From assembly GCA_963575745.1 (NCBI GenBank), contig CAUYUJ010014194.1:367001-431000 (forward strand): a stretch of 64,000 bases of DNA, written 5' to 3'. How positions within the stretch are numbered: the stretch's first letter is position 1; each line of letters opens with the position of its first letter. This DNA is from Prorocentrum cordatum (Eukaryota > Sar > Dinophyceae > Prorocentrales > Prorocentraceae). The position numbers and the translations under genes were made by a program. Shown piece by piece: positions 43,800 to 55,684 of the stretch. The notes beneath the pieces were generated by a model that saw nothing but the letters and a program-made list of their open reading frames with translations, was not told where the DNA came from and did not search any database.

Positions 43800-44180
43800 C
43801 AGAGGAGGGGGGGGGGCTGCGTAAATGCACAGGGGGAGGAGGAGGAGAAGGAGGAGGATGAGGAGGAGGAGGAGAAAGGAAAAGGAAAAGGAAAAGGAGG
43901 AGGTGGCGGATAAGGAGGAGGATGAGCAGGAGGAATAGGAGGAGACATACGGAAGAGGAAGGAGGATCAGGCAGAGGACGAGCAGCAGCAGCAGCAGGAG
44001 GCGGGAGGAGGTGAAAGGATCGGGGCGACAGCGACGAGGAAGGAATCGGATCCAGAAAAGTCGCCCGAGCCAATCTGAATGACGGGGGCAAAGCGCCGAT
44101 CCTGAAATGTGGCCCAGGCTGCAGTCGTGGGGACGTCATTTTGGAAGACCGAAGACGTCCTAGAAAGAACCGAGTCATGA
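43800..44180 (-). repeat. dispersed repeat family, copy C (inverted)
   Basis: Read on the minus strand it gives TTCCAAAATGACGTCCCC, ACTGCAGCCTGGGCC, CATTTCAGGATCGGCGC, CCCCCGTCATTCAG, then CTGGATCCGATTCC and a CT-rich stretch with TTCACCTCCTCCCGCC, in the order seen in copies A and B but more diverged. The GGA-rich run on the + strand (about 43836-43990) is its pyrimidine-rich part. Confidence 0.65.
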
Positions 44181-45518
44181 GGAAATGCAGAAGTTGAGTT
44201 CCGCTGCTAACAAGCAGCAGGCGGGAGAAAAAGGGCCCCGCTCGGAGAGGATGTGGGGAGGGAGAATAATAGCATTCATGCTGAAGAGTTGTCGAGGGGT
44301 AGAGGCGAGAGAAGAGACAGGATAGAGGAGGAGGGCGTGGGGACGATGAGGAAGATGAGTAATCGGTTGACTGGCGTACAGTCATAATCCATAGTAAGGA
44401 CCCGCGCTTTTCTCTAGGGTGCCCTTGGGTCCCTGCCTGCCTCTGCCTCTGCGTCCCCGGGCCTACGGCCGCCTGCCCAGAGAGCTGAGCGCTGCCGCGG
44501 TCCGCGCGGTGCATGGGTGTTCGCGCCAGGGGCCTTGGTGCTCAATCCAAGGGATTGCTTCGCGGCCAGTTAAACTCAGCCCGGTGGCGTGGCGCACGCC
44601 AACACGATATATGAGCGCGCTGGAAGGGATTCGCGCACGACGCTAGGGGATCTGAGTACTTTGAGCGAGCGTTTTCCACGCTGTGGTGGTGGTTTTCCAT
44701 TGTTGTTAGCATGTGCATTCGGGCGACTGTGTACTTCCTTTTGTCGCCGAAGTCACACATATACTTTTATTTTTCGCCGAAGTCACACTTTCACTTCGGT
44801 TTTTCGTTGAGTTCACACTTCCGTTTGCCGCCGCATCGGATTTCACATTATGATTATTGTTCACGTTTTCACATTTGTACTTCGTGAGCTTGTAGAATAA
44901 AGCCCGGTTGTTGGCAGTTTGCCTGCTCCGGGGCGTCATAATTGTATGCCCTGTTTTTCATCGTGCACCAACCCTACTCCCGATTACCATTCCTATTGTG
45001 CCTCCGTGCCTTTGTGCCTGTGGGAATGTACATCGCTTGGCGTATTCGCAGTAGGTTCGTTACTTGTATTCGAATTCCATGTCGTGTATCAATTCTCATC
45101 CTCGTGCGTTGTTATGGGCTTTCGCAGCGCGGTCTCCATAACATTATTTCCCTCGAGCGCCCGGGTGCCAGTAAGTCGTGATAGGGAAGCGGGACAAGAG
45201 CCAACAGGCCGGACTGACAACGCAATCAGTTAATCCGTAAGGGCTTCGCCCCCTGCCGCCGGCCCCCTCTCTCGGAGAATGGGCCATGGAAAAGCTAAGT
45301 TATGAGGCTTTGGCGCTGTCGCGCAGCAGTATCGGAACTTCATGCGAGGCCGATTCGCAATCGGCAAAACCAACTGATCACAAGAGGGGTTACCACACAG
45401 GGCGATTGGTAAGACGTGTATGGTTTACGAGCTTGGTTACCACACCTTGGGATTAAAGGGCCGAGGGAGTACTCGCAGTTTGGGTTACCACGCCTTGCGA
45501 TGGATGTCCGTGAGGGGT
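44181..45518. other. intergenic with a small 30-bp repeat
   Basis: No gene recognised. Three units with TCGCCGAAGTCACAC or TCGTTGAGTTCACAC lie at 44744, 44774 and 44804 (30-bp spacing). The sequence from 44.7 to 45.2 kb is AT-richer. Two copies of GGTTACCACNCCTTG lie at about 45434 and 45484, leading into the next array. Confidence 0.45.
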
Positions 45519-46100
45519 GGCACCGAATTTCAGAAATGTGGCAAATCCCTTGTGTTTTTGGACCCTGACCCCGCGGATCTGCGTGAGGGGTGGCACCGAA
45601 TTTCAGAAATGTGGCAAATCCCTGTGTTTTTGGACCCTGACCCCGCGGATCTGCGTGAGGGGTGGCACCGAATTTCAGAAATAAGGCAAATCCTTTGTGT
45701 TTTTGGACCCTGACCCCGCGGATGTGCGTGAGGGGGTGCACCGAATTTCAGAAATGTGGCAAATGCCGTGTGTTTTTGGACCCTGACGCCGCGGATCTGC
45801 GTGAGGGGTGGCACCGAATTTCAGAAATGTGGCAAATCCCTTGTGTTTTTGGACCCTGACCCCGCGGATCTGCGTGAGGGGTGGCACCGAATTTCAGAAT
45901 GTGGCAAATCCCCTGTGTTTTTGGACCCTGACCCCGCGGATCTGCGTGAGGGGTGGCACCGAATTTCAGAAATGTGGCAAATCCCCTGTGTTTTTGGACC
46001 CTGACCCCGCGGATCTGCGTGAGGGGTGGCACCGAATTTCAGAAATGTGGCAAATCCCCTGTGTTTTTGGACCCTGACCCCGCGGATCTGCGTGAGGGGT
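45519..46100. repeat. 73-bp minisatellite, eight nearly identical units
   Basis: GGCACCGAATTTCAGAAATG begins units at 45519, 45592, 45664, about 45737, 45810, 45883, 45955 and 46028 (72-73 bp). Each unit carries GTGTTTTTGGACCCTGACC and CGCGGATCTGCGTGAGGGG. Units differ at only a few positions, so the array is young. No relation in sequence to the 73-bp array at 31.4 kb. Confidence 0.95.
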
Positions 46101-46190
46101 GTCGATTTCGAGCCCCCCCAGCAATTCAGACAACGCGCCCAGGGGGTGCTAAAAATCCCGTTTGGGCCTCCCCCACCCTCGCGCGGTCAA

Positions 46191-46246
46191 TCAACTAGTT
46201 ACAGTAACCAGCAAGAAGTCAACTAGTTACAGTAACCAGCAAGAAG
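46191..46246. repeat. exact 28-bp tandem duplication
   Basis: Two perfect copies (46191-46218, 46219-46246), each starting TCAACTAGTTACAG. Confidence 0.95.
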
Positions 46247-48091
46247 CAGAACTGTAACACTGGAAACTACAAGCTACAACTGGTACTGGAAACTGCGAAC
46301 CCGTGCCTCGCAGCCTGGTGGCCCCACAAGGGGGCCGGCGGATTTTTGGCTCATCCAGGAGAGTGCAGATCCTAGATCTCGAGTGTCCAGTTGTCCTTAG
46401 GTTTTGAATTTAACGTTGTTGGACAAACCTTGAACGAGGCACAGGAAGGAGATGAGGAAGATGGGGCCCCAAGAGCACCATAGCTTCTTAATTGTTGCCT
46501 CCTGCTACTATTTCTCCGCACGCAGTTTCGTTTCCCGTTTTTCTCCGTCGTTTACCTCGGCCAACTGGTGCAATGTCCTGGAGCGTCCGCAGCTTCGCGA
46601 AGCGTTTGGAAACCAACCCTGGACTGCTCGCCATCGAATCTGCATATGCCGCAAGCTAAGCAATCGTTGTTCCGCGCCGCTGTTTCTCCACGTCGACCTC
46701 GTCTCGCCTTCAGGTGTGTTACCCTCCCGTCGTGCGGGTTCGCCGCTTCGTCCCTCGTTTTGTTTCTGTCGCATGGGTGAATGCCGTGGCAAGCGCGATG
46801 GGCCACATATTCATTCGGTTGCTCCAAGAAGGCAACTACGCAGTAGACACCGCGGTGAGGGGACATTGAGTCTGCCCAACAAATCGTGAAGTGGCAGTGC
46901 GTAGCGCGGTCCCTTGTCTTTGAATAGGCGTATGTTCAGCTTCGATGTGCGATATTATTGTCCGGTTGGGTCGATATTTGGCACTGCCACACAGCGTGAA
47001 TGGTCCACGCGCCAGGTCCGTGACAATTGTGGTACTTACCGTCACTGGTTTAGCCAATCGTGCGCAAGTTGTAGTAGCACTCGTTTCTTATGTCTTCCTT
47101 TATGTTCCTCATTGTTCTCATCTTTCGGCTTCAGATCGGCGTCGCGCCAACATACTTATACTATATGTGCGTCGCCCCCCAGGTGCGACGCGCGCTCCGA
47201 GAACTCTTGTAGTATATGCGTCGTGGCGGGCGCTCTCTGGTCACACCGCTCGGGAAACGATCTACTACAAGTTGGGTCTATTGTATGTTCGGTCGGACGC
47301 GCGCCTCCAAGGAGGACATATAGTACTAGTCTGTCCCTGTGCGCCCCATCAGAGTCTCAGCTTATGTGCGTAGTTATCTTTGGGCCGGTGCTGCTGCCCA
47401 ACTTCATTCACCGCCTCTATCTGTTTGGCCTCCCCCATTTCCTTCCCTGCGTTTTCCTTCTTCCTTCGCTGTCGTCTCGCTGCTGCTGTTGCCGCTGCTC
47501 CCCATCCTTGCGTCCTGCTCTTCTTTGTGGTCCTCCTCTTCCTCCGCTTTCTGCTCCTCAGGCTCCTTGTCCTCATCCGCCTTCTCCTTTTCCTCTTCTC
47601 TCTCCCTTTCGATGCTCTGCCCCTTCCTTCCGAGCCCACTCCCAGGGCCAAGCGCTTGCTGATTAGAATTCGTGACTATCCCGCGCCCAGGTTGTCGCCC
47701 TTGATGGGGTCGCCACCCTGGCGGCGAACATGAGGCTCTCTCGGGGCTCGAGCGCGCGCAGGTCAAATTGAAGGGGCCCGGATGGCGGCGAGATTCCCAG
47801 TTTGGGTTGTTGACACATCTCAGTTTTGCCAGTTGCGTAGGCGAGGCGACGGAGAACCCCTCGCATCACAAGGAGGCGGGTGATGGGTGGCCTGGCCGCC
47901 TTCGTGGAGATCTTCCGCAAGCGGGCTGACAGTCGCCAAAATTTGATCCCTTGTGAGACCGTGTGAAACTCGTTGTTGAGTGTGCCTTCTGACCAGTAAA
48001 GGTGTGCTGTGCGTAGCTGGCCACAGCGCGCCTGCCAGGGTAAGCAGTGTTTGTTTGTTTGTGTGTGTATGTTGTGCCAGGAGGGGAGCGA
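46247..48091. other. intergenic, no gene recognised
   Basis: ORFs up to 250 codons overlap on both strands without domains. A CT-rich run at about 47430-47610 resembles the pyrimidine part of the dispersed repeat family, but the diagnostic phrases are unclear. GTTTGTTTGTTTGTGTGTGT lies at about 48047-48068, just before the next region. Confidence 0.45.
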
Positions 48092-48364
48092 GGTTTCGAT
48101 ATTATCGAATCTGGAACACGGACCACCTCGACGCCCCGTGACGACGACAGACGACCATCCGGAGGATCCTGCCACGGCTGAACTGGGGCCTGCTAGGCCT
48201 GAAGGAACGTGGTTTCGATATTATCGAATTTCCAAGGCGAAACGGGGCCCGTTAGGCCAGATGCAAACCGTGGTGTCTCGAGCCCCAACCCCTTCCCCGA
48301 CGACCGCCTTGAGCACGGACCACCTCGACGCCCAGTGACGACGACAGACGACCACCTGGAGGGC
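48092..48364. repeat. interleaved direct repeats with a short palindrome
   Basis: GGTTTCGATATTATCGAAT occurs at 48092-48110 and 48211-48229 (offset 119); its core TTCGATA-T-TATCGAA is a 7-bp inverted repeat. A longer phrase, CACGGACCACCTCGACGCCC with about 30 following bases, occurs at 48117 and 48314 (offset 197). Confidence 0.9.
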
Positions 48365-50412
48365 GAACAAGGAAGACGTGACGCTTATCCCCACAACGGA
48401 AACTCCGACCCCGCCACGAGAGCGCACCCTGGACCGGACCGTGATGACGTTGACGAACCCCCAGTGCCGATGGACAATGCAGAACCGCCGCTCAGTTCAC
48501 CTGGCGCGGCGATCCTGAGCCATCACGCCACTGCAGAAACACCACGCCCACTCGGCGACCCAGCAGAACCCTCAGGGCAGGATGACTTCTCCCCAATGGA
48601 CGTGGACGGCCCCCCCCTCGGCCCACCCAGTCCGACAGTGCCCCGCAGCAATAGCCTCAGTAGGCCAACCGCTGAGGCCAGGGAGGCGACCAGCACTCGA
48701 GGAGACCTCGAACTGCCGATCGACGGGGGGCCCGAGGCAGGTAGGAATACCCACAGCGAGCCCGTGTCCGCAGCCGTAGCCGAAGTCGGGGGCTGCCGCG
48801 ACAGCCCTGACCCGGGCCTCGCCCTGGCCACACAAGCAGGTACACGGCCGTCTGCCGCCGCATCCCAGTGCCCGAGCCAGCAGACCTCTTTTAGAGAAAC
48901 TGGGCCCAGGAGGAACAACGGACCAGCCTCGCAGAGGCAGGACAACGAGGCCAACCGCCAGCTTGTCGACAGAAACCCCTTCGCGCCCATTCGCCCTCCC
49001 TCCCCTGGCAGCGCGTCTGCACTAGCGGATAGCGAGCCACAGCCATTCCCTCTCGAAGCCAGGGCCTCATCGGGGGTGGCGACGGACGCCCCGAAAAGAC
49101 CGGTGCCCGACAACGCGCCTGCGGCCGGAACTATCCACAGCATCCCCACATCGGGCTATCGCCTCGCGGTTACTGATGGGGGCGCGCCCACCCACGGGCG
49201 AGTACAGGCACATATCCGTCGGCGAACGCCATCGAGAGGGGCCTGCCCCCGCACGCCGCAGGGCAGCGCCCATCTCTGCCCCAGCCGCCGGAGGCGATCT
49301 GGCCCCTGCCTGGAGGCCAACCGCACGGCCCGCCGCGACACGCATGGCCTCGCCTGGCGTTCCCGGCCGAGCAGCCGCCGTGCCGCGCGAAGCCATAGGC
49401 GACTCTGGCGGCGGGCCCAGCCAGGCGGGGCTGTCGCAGAGTAGCAAGCGAGAGCAGCATGGGGGGCAGGATCCTGACGAGCCCCACGATAAGGATGTGG
49501 CTGCCGCCCGCGGGGAGGGTACGGAAGCGGTGCCGGCGCAGGAATCGGAGCAGGGGCGCGAACTGGCAACCACCCACTGCCACTCTCCCATGGCCGGCTC
49601 TCAGCACCCTGGCCCTTTCCCCCCTGGCAGCGGCGCGGTCTCGAGCACCGAAGAACGGCGATGGCCAGGCCGCAACGGTCCTCCAACGCGTTCGCCTGGC
49701 AACGGGTGGAGGCCCGGCCTTGCCCTGGCGACTGGCGGCTTCCCTGTTTCCTTGCCGCCGCTGAGTCGAACCCCCGCCCCTGGCGACGCCGACACCGCTG
49801 GCGGGCCCGGCGCGCGGCAGACGACAGGCGGCGGACGCAGCAGCAGCAGCAGCAGCAGCAGAAGCAGAAGCATCAGCAGCAGCAGCCGCCGCTCCAAGGA
49901 CCCCCCGCCGACTACCCCGCCGCGGGAAGCGAGGCCCGCCGCGCGCCAAGGGCCCGAACCCTTGGACCCCGACACGGGACAGCAGTTGTATAGAATCCAG
50001 ATCAGCTGCATCAAGTGGGGTCTCCCCGGGGAGACACCTGGTGAGACGATAAATCGGCTCCGAGCCACCCTGGGTGCGATGTTCACAGGCGCCTGGCACG
50101 CGTTCGCCAAGCAGCACGGGAACGGCACTCGACCCACGACGACACGACCAGCAAACCTGCGTCAGTTTCCTGCACTCCTTCCGCAACCACAACTCCGACG
50201 TGAGGGCCATGAGCGACGCGCTGAACCTCGGCGTCAATTGGGCCCAGTTGCAGCAGCGATTCCCGAGCCGCAGAGAAGGCGCGGGCAAGGGGCGCCAGGT
50301 ACCCCCCTGCAGCGAGGCGCGAGGAGCGGACCAGGGTGACGGGCGCGAAGAGGACCAGGCTCGCAGCTCCGGGTACCACGACACCTGGACTGGAAAGCGC
50401 CCGCGGCACTGA
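48209..50412 (+). CDS. long disordered ORF of unknown function, frameshifted
   Basis: A 411-codon ORF (48209-49444) is Pro/Ser/Asp/Arg-rich with acidic and polar clusters (DDVDEPPVPMDNAEPPLSS, DFSPMDVDGPPLGPPSP). At about 49175, in a G run, the same style of protein carries on in another frame (49176-50339), including a Ser/Arg run (about 49840-49900) and one compact segment, GQQLYRIQISCIKWGLPGET then INRLRATLGAMFTGAWHAF, that looks folded. Near 50140 a third frame takes over (CVSFLHSFRNHNSDVRAMSD, LNLGVNWAQLQQRF) to the stop at 50412. It could be the gag/ORF1-like protein of the element ending at 51858, or an unknown host protein; I do not recognise it. The 48209 start is only the first ATG. 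Confidence 0.35.
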
Positions 50413-50439
50413 CCAGCCGCCGACCTGACCCTCTCGCCC

Positions 50440-51110
50440 TACGGCAGCACGACACAACCGTCCCCACACTCCCACCACCTGTGCCCCCGGCCCCCACCCC
50501 TGCCTCTGCCCCCCACCTGCACCCCTTTGCCCCCGTGGCACGCACGCTCCCCGGGCTACGACTGCTTGCCATTCCACCTGTTCCCCGTCTTTTCCGTTCC
50601 CTCCCCCCCTTCTCCCGTCTTTAAGTGATGCGGGATCTTGTGTCCCACCTGTACCCATCGGGGGCTGCTCCCCCTGTGAGCACCTGCGATGCCGACTGAC
50701 GCGACGACGACTGGCGTGGCGCGCGTCTTCTTTTCCCCCCCACCTGTGCCCCGTTGCCCTCGTGCCACGCACGCTCCACGGGATGCGGCTGCTTGCCACT
50801 CCACTTGTCTTTAAGTGATCTGGGACCTTATGTCCCACCTGTACCCTACCGTCCCCGCGCTCCCACCACCTGCTCTCCCCCCCCCCTCTCCTGTCTTCAA
50901 AGGATCTGGGACTTTGTGTCCCACCTGTACCCATCGGGGGCCGTTCCCCCTGTGAGCACCTGCGACGTGGACTGAAGCGACGACGACTGCAGCAGTCCGC
51001 CCAGTCCTTACCTGCTGTGGGACCTTGTGTCCTACCTGTACCCCGAGGGGCCCTGTCCCCCACGTGAGCACCCGCGGTGCGGGCTGATGCGCCTACGGCT
51101 GGCGTGGGAT
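50440..51110. repeat. imperfect long tandem repeats
   Basis: TGTCCCACCTGTACCC or a close variant occurs at about 50650, 50830, 50917 and 51029. It is followed by CCATCGGGGGC...CCCCCTGTGAGCACC in three of the four, and CCACGCACGCTCC...GACTGCTTGCCA(T/C)TCCAC occurs at 50537 and 50763. The pattern is of repeated duplications of 85-225 bp. Confidence 0.75.
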
Positions 51111-51715
51111 GCCGGCCTCTCTCGTCCCTGTTCGCTTCTTCCTCTCCCCCTCCTGCTCGTTCCCCCCCCTCCCATGGCGGCAGCGCCCGGCACTGCGCGG
51201 CTTAGGCCCGGTGCTAGGCGCTGCACCTTGCCGCCTCGGCGGCCCCGCCTGCCATGGCGCTGCGCGGCTTAGGCCCGGCCCTTGGCATCGCGGCCGGCGG
51301 CGCCTGCGCGTCCTGTTCGGCGCCGCCTGTACTCCGGGCTTCGCCCTACATTGTGTTTGGCTGCTTGCCGTCTTCGGGCTGACGGGCTCGCAGCTCACCG
51401 GCTCCCAGTCGGTCTTGGGCGGCCAGCTCCTCGGAGGCCGCACCTCAAGCTACTGCGCCTGGCCGTGGGCTGGGCACCCGCACCGTGCTTTACTTGCACC
51501 AGCTGGTGGCACAACGTTGCTCATCGCCTACGTGGTGCTCTTCTTCTCCTTGGACGTCGACCTGGTCATTTGGCGCGTCCCCCCCGCAGTGCTTGAGGAT
51601 GGTGTTCACGATGCGCTGCCGACGGCAACACTTCTCTTCCGCCTACCAGGACTTCGCCCTCGGTTCGTGTACAAGACGTTCCTTGCCCTGCGCGTCCAGT
51701 ACGGCACCGCGTGCA
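51111..51715. other. GC-rich stretch before the GT-tailed 3' end
   Basis: GCGCGGCTTAGGCCCGG occurs twice (about 51198 and 51263). A + ORF (51109-51864) runs through here, but it ends in the tail repeat and shows no domain. This may be the 3' untranslated part of the element that ends at 51858. Confidence 0.35.
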
Positions 51716-51858
51716 CCCCTAGCTTCGCCCGCTCTCGGCCGCCTGAGGCCCCGCCTTCCCGCGCCTTGTCTCCCCAATTCGTGCTGCGCGCAGCCCGCTT
51801 AGTCTTTACCGGTAGAGGTTCGCTCTCGGCCCGCAGATCAAAAAAGTGTGTGTGTGTA
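51716..51858 (+). mobile_element. GT-tailed retroelement 3' end, copy 2
   Basis: Resembles 10809-10950 in the same order (GGCCGCCTGAGGCCCCGC, GCCTTGTCTCC, GCTGCGCGCAGCCCGCTTAG, AGAGGTTCGCTCTCGG) and ends in A6 (51840-51845) and a GT run (51846-51858). Here, unlike at 10.8 kb, the sequence before it continues without a GT repeat, so this copy may be longer, perhaps reaching back over the ORF at 48.2-50.4 kb. Confidence 0.6.
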
Positions 51859-52859
51859 TGTTGATGGTATCGGCCATGCGTGAAGCTTGCATGCCGACTT
51901 TCAGTTTAGTTCTCATATCGGCCCGCATTTCGACTCGCGGTATTTGGGTGCGTTTGAGGGATCAAAGGGAAGGGTCTTCCCTTGAATTTGATCACGTGAG
52001 CAAGCAAGAAAGACATGGTCCAGTTCTAACTACGACGATCATCCATTCTCTTGTTTCTCAATTTCCTTTGAGCTGAGAACGGCAATGATGATACGCCGAA
52101 GGGTCGGCGGATTTAGAACAGCTCGTGGTTTGACCCAGTTGCGTGCGCATTCACTCCGCACTCCTGCTCAGTAGCCCATGCCCTTCCCTTCTCCGCTCAC
52201 ATTGCAACACAAAGGAAACAATTTTGCCACTCTTCCGTCGAAGCCCATAGCTGTGAAGTGTATCGTGCTGCTCCTCCTCGGAGCCACCCCGTGTTTCGCC
52301 CTTCGACTTTCCCACCCCCGTCCGCGGCGCTGGCCAGGCTCCACACCTCCGCGGTTGTGCAGTCCTCGGGGCTGTCCCTCCTGCGGGAGTTGGCCTGCAA
52401 GGACCGGCCGCGGCGGCGGGCGGCAGGTGCGCAGGGCGGCGGCGGCCAGGCGGTTTGGCTAGTCTGGATCAGACAGTGGTTGGAGAGCTGAGACCCCTTT
52501 GGGGGCAGCGCGTCACTTACACGCAGACGGGTAGCGTCCATGGCGTCGAGCCTGTCAGTGGCTTCGCTGTGACGGACGTAGAGCCTCCATCGGCTCCGCC
52601 AAGAGCTGCGGCTGCCCCTCCTTGCGTTGTGCGCGCCTTGGCTGTTGCGTGTTGCGCGCCTCGAGCTGTTGCGACAGCGAGTGGTCGGCCCCGAGCAGTG
52701 GCGACTTGAATCAGTTTGAGGGTTGGAGTTGGAGCGCCCGCATCGGTGATCAAGCGTCCCGCACACACCGCACCATGCGAGCATCTTTGGCGAGCGCTGC
52801 ATGCGAAAAATGGATTGGATATCGTGTTGATTGTGGCGATATTGATGATGACGGGATGG
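51859..52859. other. intergenic with a possible signal-peptide exon
   Basis: An ORF at 52178-52462 contains VKCIVLLLLGATPCFALRLS (about 52250-52310), which reads like a secretory signal peptide and cleavage site, but its N terminus is long for one and the rest is low-complexity Arg/Gly. No other gene signal seen. Confidence 0.3.
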
Positions 52860-53638
52860 ACGACTGAGGAGAATGACGACAATGCCAATGATGGCGATGA
52901 TGAAGATGAAGATGATGTTGCCGCTGATGAACACGATGATGTTGATCAGATACTGGCGATGCGATGATGCTGATGCTGGTGACGATGATGATGCTGCTGT
53001 TAATGACGACGGTAGAGATGGTGATGCTGCTGCTGATGATGCAGATGACCCTGATCATGATGACTACAGCGAGGGCAATTCTGAGTATGTAGGTTGTGGT
53101 GACGATGGCGCATGCGATGTGATAGGTTAGGTAATGATGGCGATCACAACGACGCGTTTGATGCTGTTGCTGCTGCTACTCATGGTGAGGGTACGTATGA
53201 TGACGATGAAAATGAGGTTTATATGGACGATGCTGACGATGCTTAGGATGGTGTTGCTGCTCATGGTGATAAGGGCGATGATTAGGACGTTAGTGCTGCT
53301 GTTGCTGGTGATGATACTGATGGTGATGATGTTGATGATGTTGATGATGATGAGGAGGGTATTGACGATGGCGTCGACGACGATGATGAGGATGATGCTG
53401 ATGATGATGCTGACGATTGTGATACTGATGACGACGATGGTGATCATGGTGGTGATGACTATGATGATGAGGATGGTTATAGTGATGATGATGTTGATGA
53501 TGGTGAGTATGATTATGTTGATGATGTTGATCACGATGCTGATGATGATGCTGACGATGGTGACGATGATGATTATGATGACGATGCAGATGATGATGCT
53601 GATGATGATGACGATGGTGACGGTTATGGGGATGATGG

Positions 53639-53673
<35 letters not shown>

Positions 53674-54015
53674 TTGGTGATGTTGATGTTGATGAGTATG
53701 ATGATGCTGATGATGTTGATAATGGTGGTAGTGGTGGTGGTGATGCTGATGACGACGTCGACACTGATGATGCTGATTATGGTGATGGCGGCGATGTCGA
53801 CGACGACGACGATAATGATGATGACGAGGATGATGATGATAATGGGAATTATGATGATGGTGATGATGATGATGATGATGATAAAGATAAAGATAAATAT
53901 AAAGATGACGGTGCCGATGACGACGATGCCGATGACCATGGCGGCGGCGAGAGAGCTGGTGGTGATGGTGAGGTGCTTGCTGCTGCTGATGGTGATGATG
54001 ATGCGGATGAGGAGG
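52860..54015. repeat. imperfect GAT trinucleotide array 3
   Basis: About 1.15 kb of GAT-type triplets with short non-repeat islands (about 53085-53150). The GAT strand is +. Met/Asp and Ile/His ORFs of up to 321 codons are translations of it. Confidence 0.93.
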
Positions 54016-54275
54016 AGGACGGGAGGATGAAATTGAGGGGGAGGTGAGGAGGGAGGCGATGAGGACGAGGAGGGAAGAAGACGAGGAGGGATTTAGACGT
54101 GGAGGAGGAGATGGAGGAGGACGGGGAGGAGAAGGATGAGGAGGAGGAACAGGAACAGAAGGAGGAGGATGAGGAGGAAGGGGGAGGAGGATCAGGGACG
54201 AGGAGAGGGGGGGGAAGGAGAACGAGGAGGACGAGGAGGATGGTAACCGACACACGTGGAGGTTTTTCTTTTAGG
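54016..54275. repeat. GGA/GAG purine tract
   Basis: GGAGGA-type repeat between two GAT arrays, all purines on the + strand. Confidence 0.9.
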
Positions 54276-54339
54276 AGGGTGATGACGATGAGAATCATTA
54301 TGCGGAGGAGGCGGGACAGGATGCTGATGATAATGATGG

Positions 54340-54373
<34 letters not shown>

Positions 54374-54792
54374 CACCATGCTGCTGCTGCTGATGGTGAT
54401 GCTGATGATGATGGCGATGTTGCTGCTGCGGCTGATTATGATGCTGCTGATGATGATGCTGAATCTGCTATTGACGATGATTATGACGGTGGTGCTGGTA
54501 CGATGCCGATGCTACCGCTGTTGTTGATGAGGATTGAGGGGGATGGCGATGCTGATGATGATGCTGATGCTGGTGATGCCGATGATGATGCTACTACTGA
54601 TGCCGATGCTGATGCTGATTATGCTCTTGACGATGATGATATTGATGATGCTGACGATGCAGATGATGCTGCTAACTATGATGATGCTGATGCTGACAAT
54701 GATGATGCTGATGGTGATGATGATGACGATGCTGCTGCTGCTTCTGATGAGGATGATGATGATGATGATGATACTGAAGATGATGATAATAA
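54276..54792. repeat. imperfect GAT trinucleotide array 4
   Basis: GAT, GCT and GAC triplets on the + strand, 520 bp. Confidence 0.93.
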
Positions 54793-55204
54793 CTGGGTGT
54801 TCTTTTGTCTCCTCCTCTTCCCTCCCCTCCTTCTTCCTCCTCCTTCTTCCTCCTCCCCTCTCCCGCCCGAGGCTGGGGCTATTGCAGGTTTTTGCCCTCA
54901 TCCCTGCACTGCTGCCGACTCTCCGACATTGGGGTGATACGTTTTCAGGCCAATTCGTATCATGTGGTATCTGCATTGTCGTTTCTTGCGTCCGTCTCCA
55001 CACGATTGGTTCGGAACAAAACGGCTTTCAAGTGCTCCCGGGCTCCCGGCATTCGGGTTACGACGGTGGTTCTGGCCTCTCCGCTCCAAGCGTACAAACG
55101 CTCAAGCGTGAAGCAAAAATCGTCTCGATAGGAACCGGCCTTCGCGGCTAAACGTGATATCAACATGGTGTGGCGACGTTAACCCGGCCGGCCATTTGAG
55201 CAGC
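54793..55204. other. spacer between GAT arrays
   Basis: Holds a CTC-rich run, the 20-bp stretch (54875-54894) shared with 41418-41437, and about 250 bp of normal-complexity sequence without a gene. Confidence 0.5.
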
Positions 55205-55385
55205 ATAATAATAATGATGATGATGATGATGATGATGATGTTGATGATGATGATGTTGTCGATGACGATGCCGATGCTGACGCTGATGATTAGAATGATG
55301 GTGATGAAGAGGGTGACGATGCGTATGATGGTGATGCTGATGATACTGCTGCTACTGATGATGATGCTGATGGTGATGATGATGG

Positions 55386-55417
<32 letters not shown>

Positions 55418-55556
55418 CTGATGATGATGATGATGATGAGGTTGCTGCTGCTGATGATGCTGATGATGCTGATGATGCCAGTGCCGATGCTGCTGCTGCT
55501 GCTGATGATGATGATGCTGATGGTGATATGGTGATGATGATGATGATGATGATGAT

Positions 55557-55641
<85 letters not shown>

Positions 55642-55684
55642 AGGGTGATGAGGGTGATGAGGGTGATGATGATGAGCGTGTTGA
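55205..55684. repeat. imperfect GAT trinucleotide array 5
   Basis: Ends in a nearly pure GAT run (about 55567-55640). GAT strand +. Confidence 0.95.

Noticed and set aside
45519-46100. CRISPR array
   Set aside because: Repeats are directly adjacent with no unique spacers, the unit is 73 bp, and this is eukaryotic DNA.
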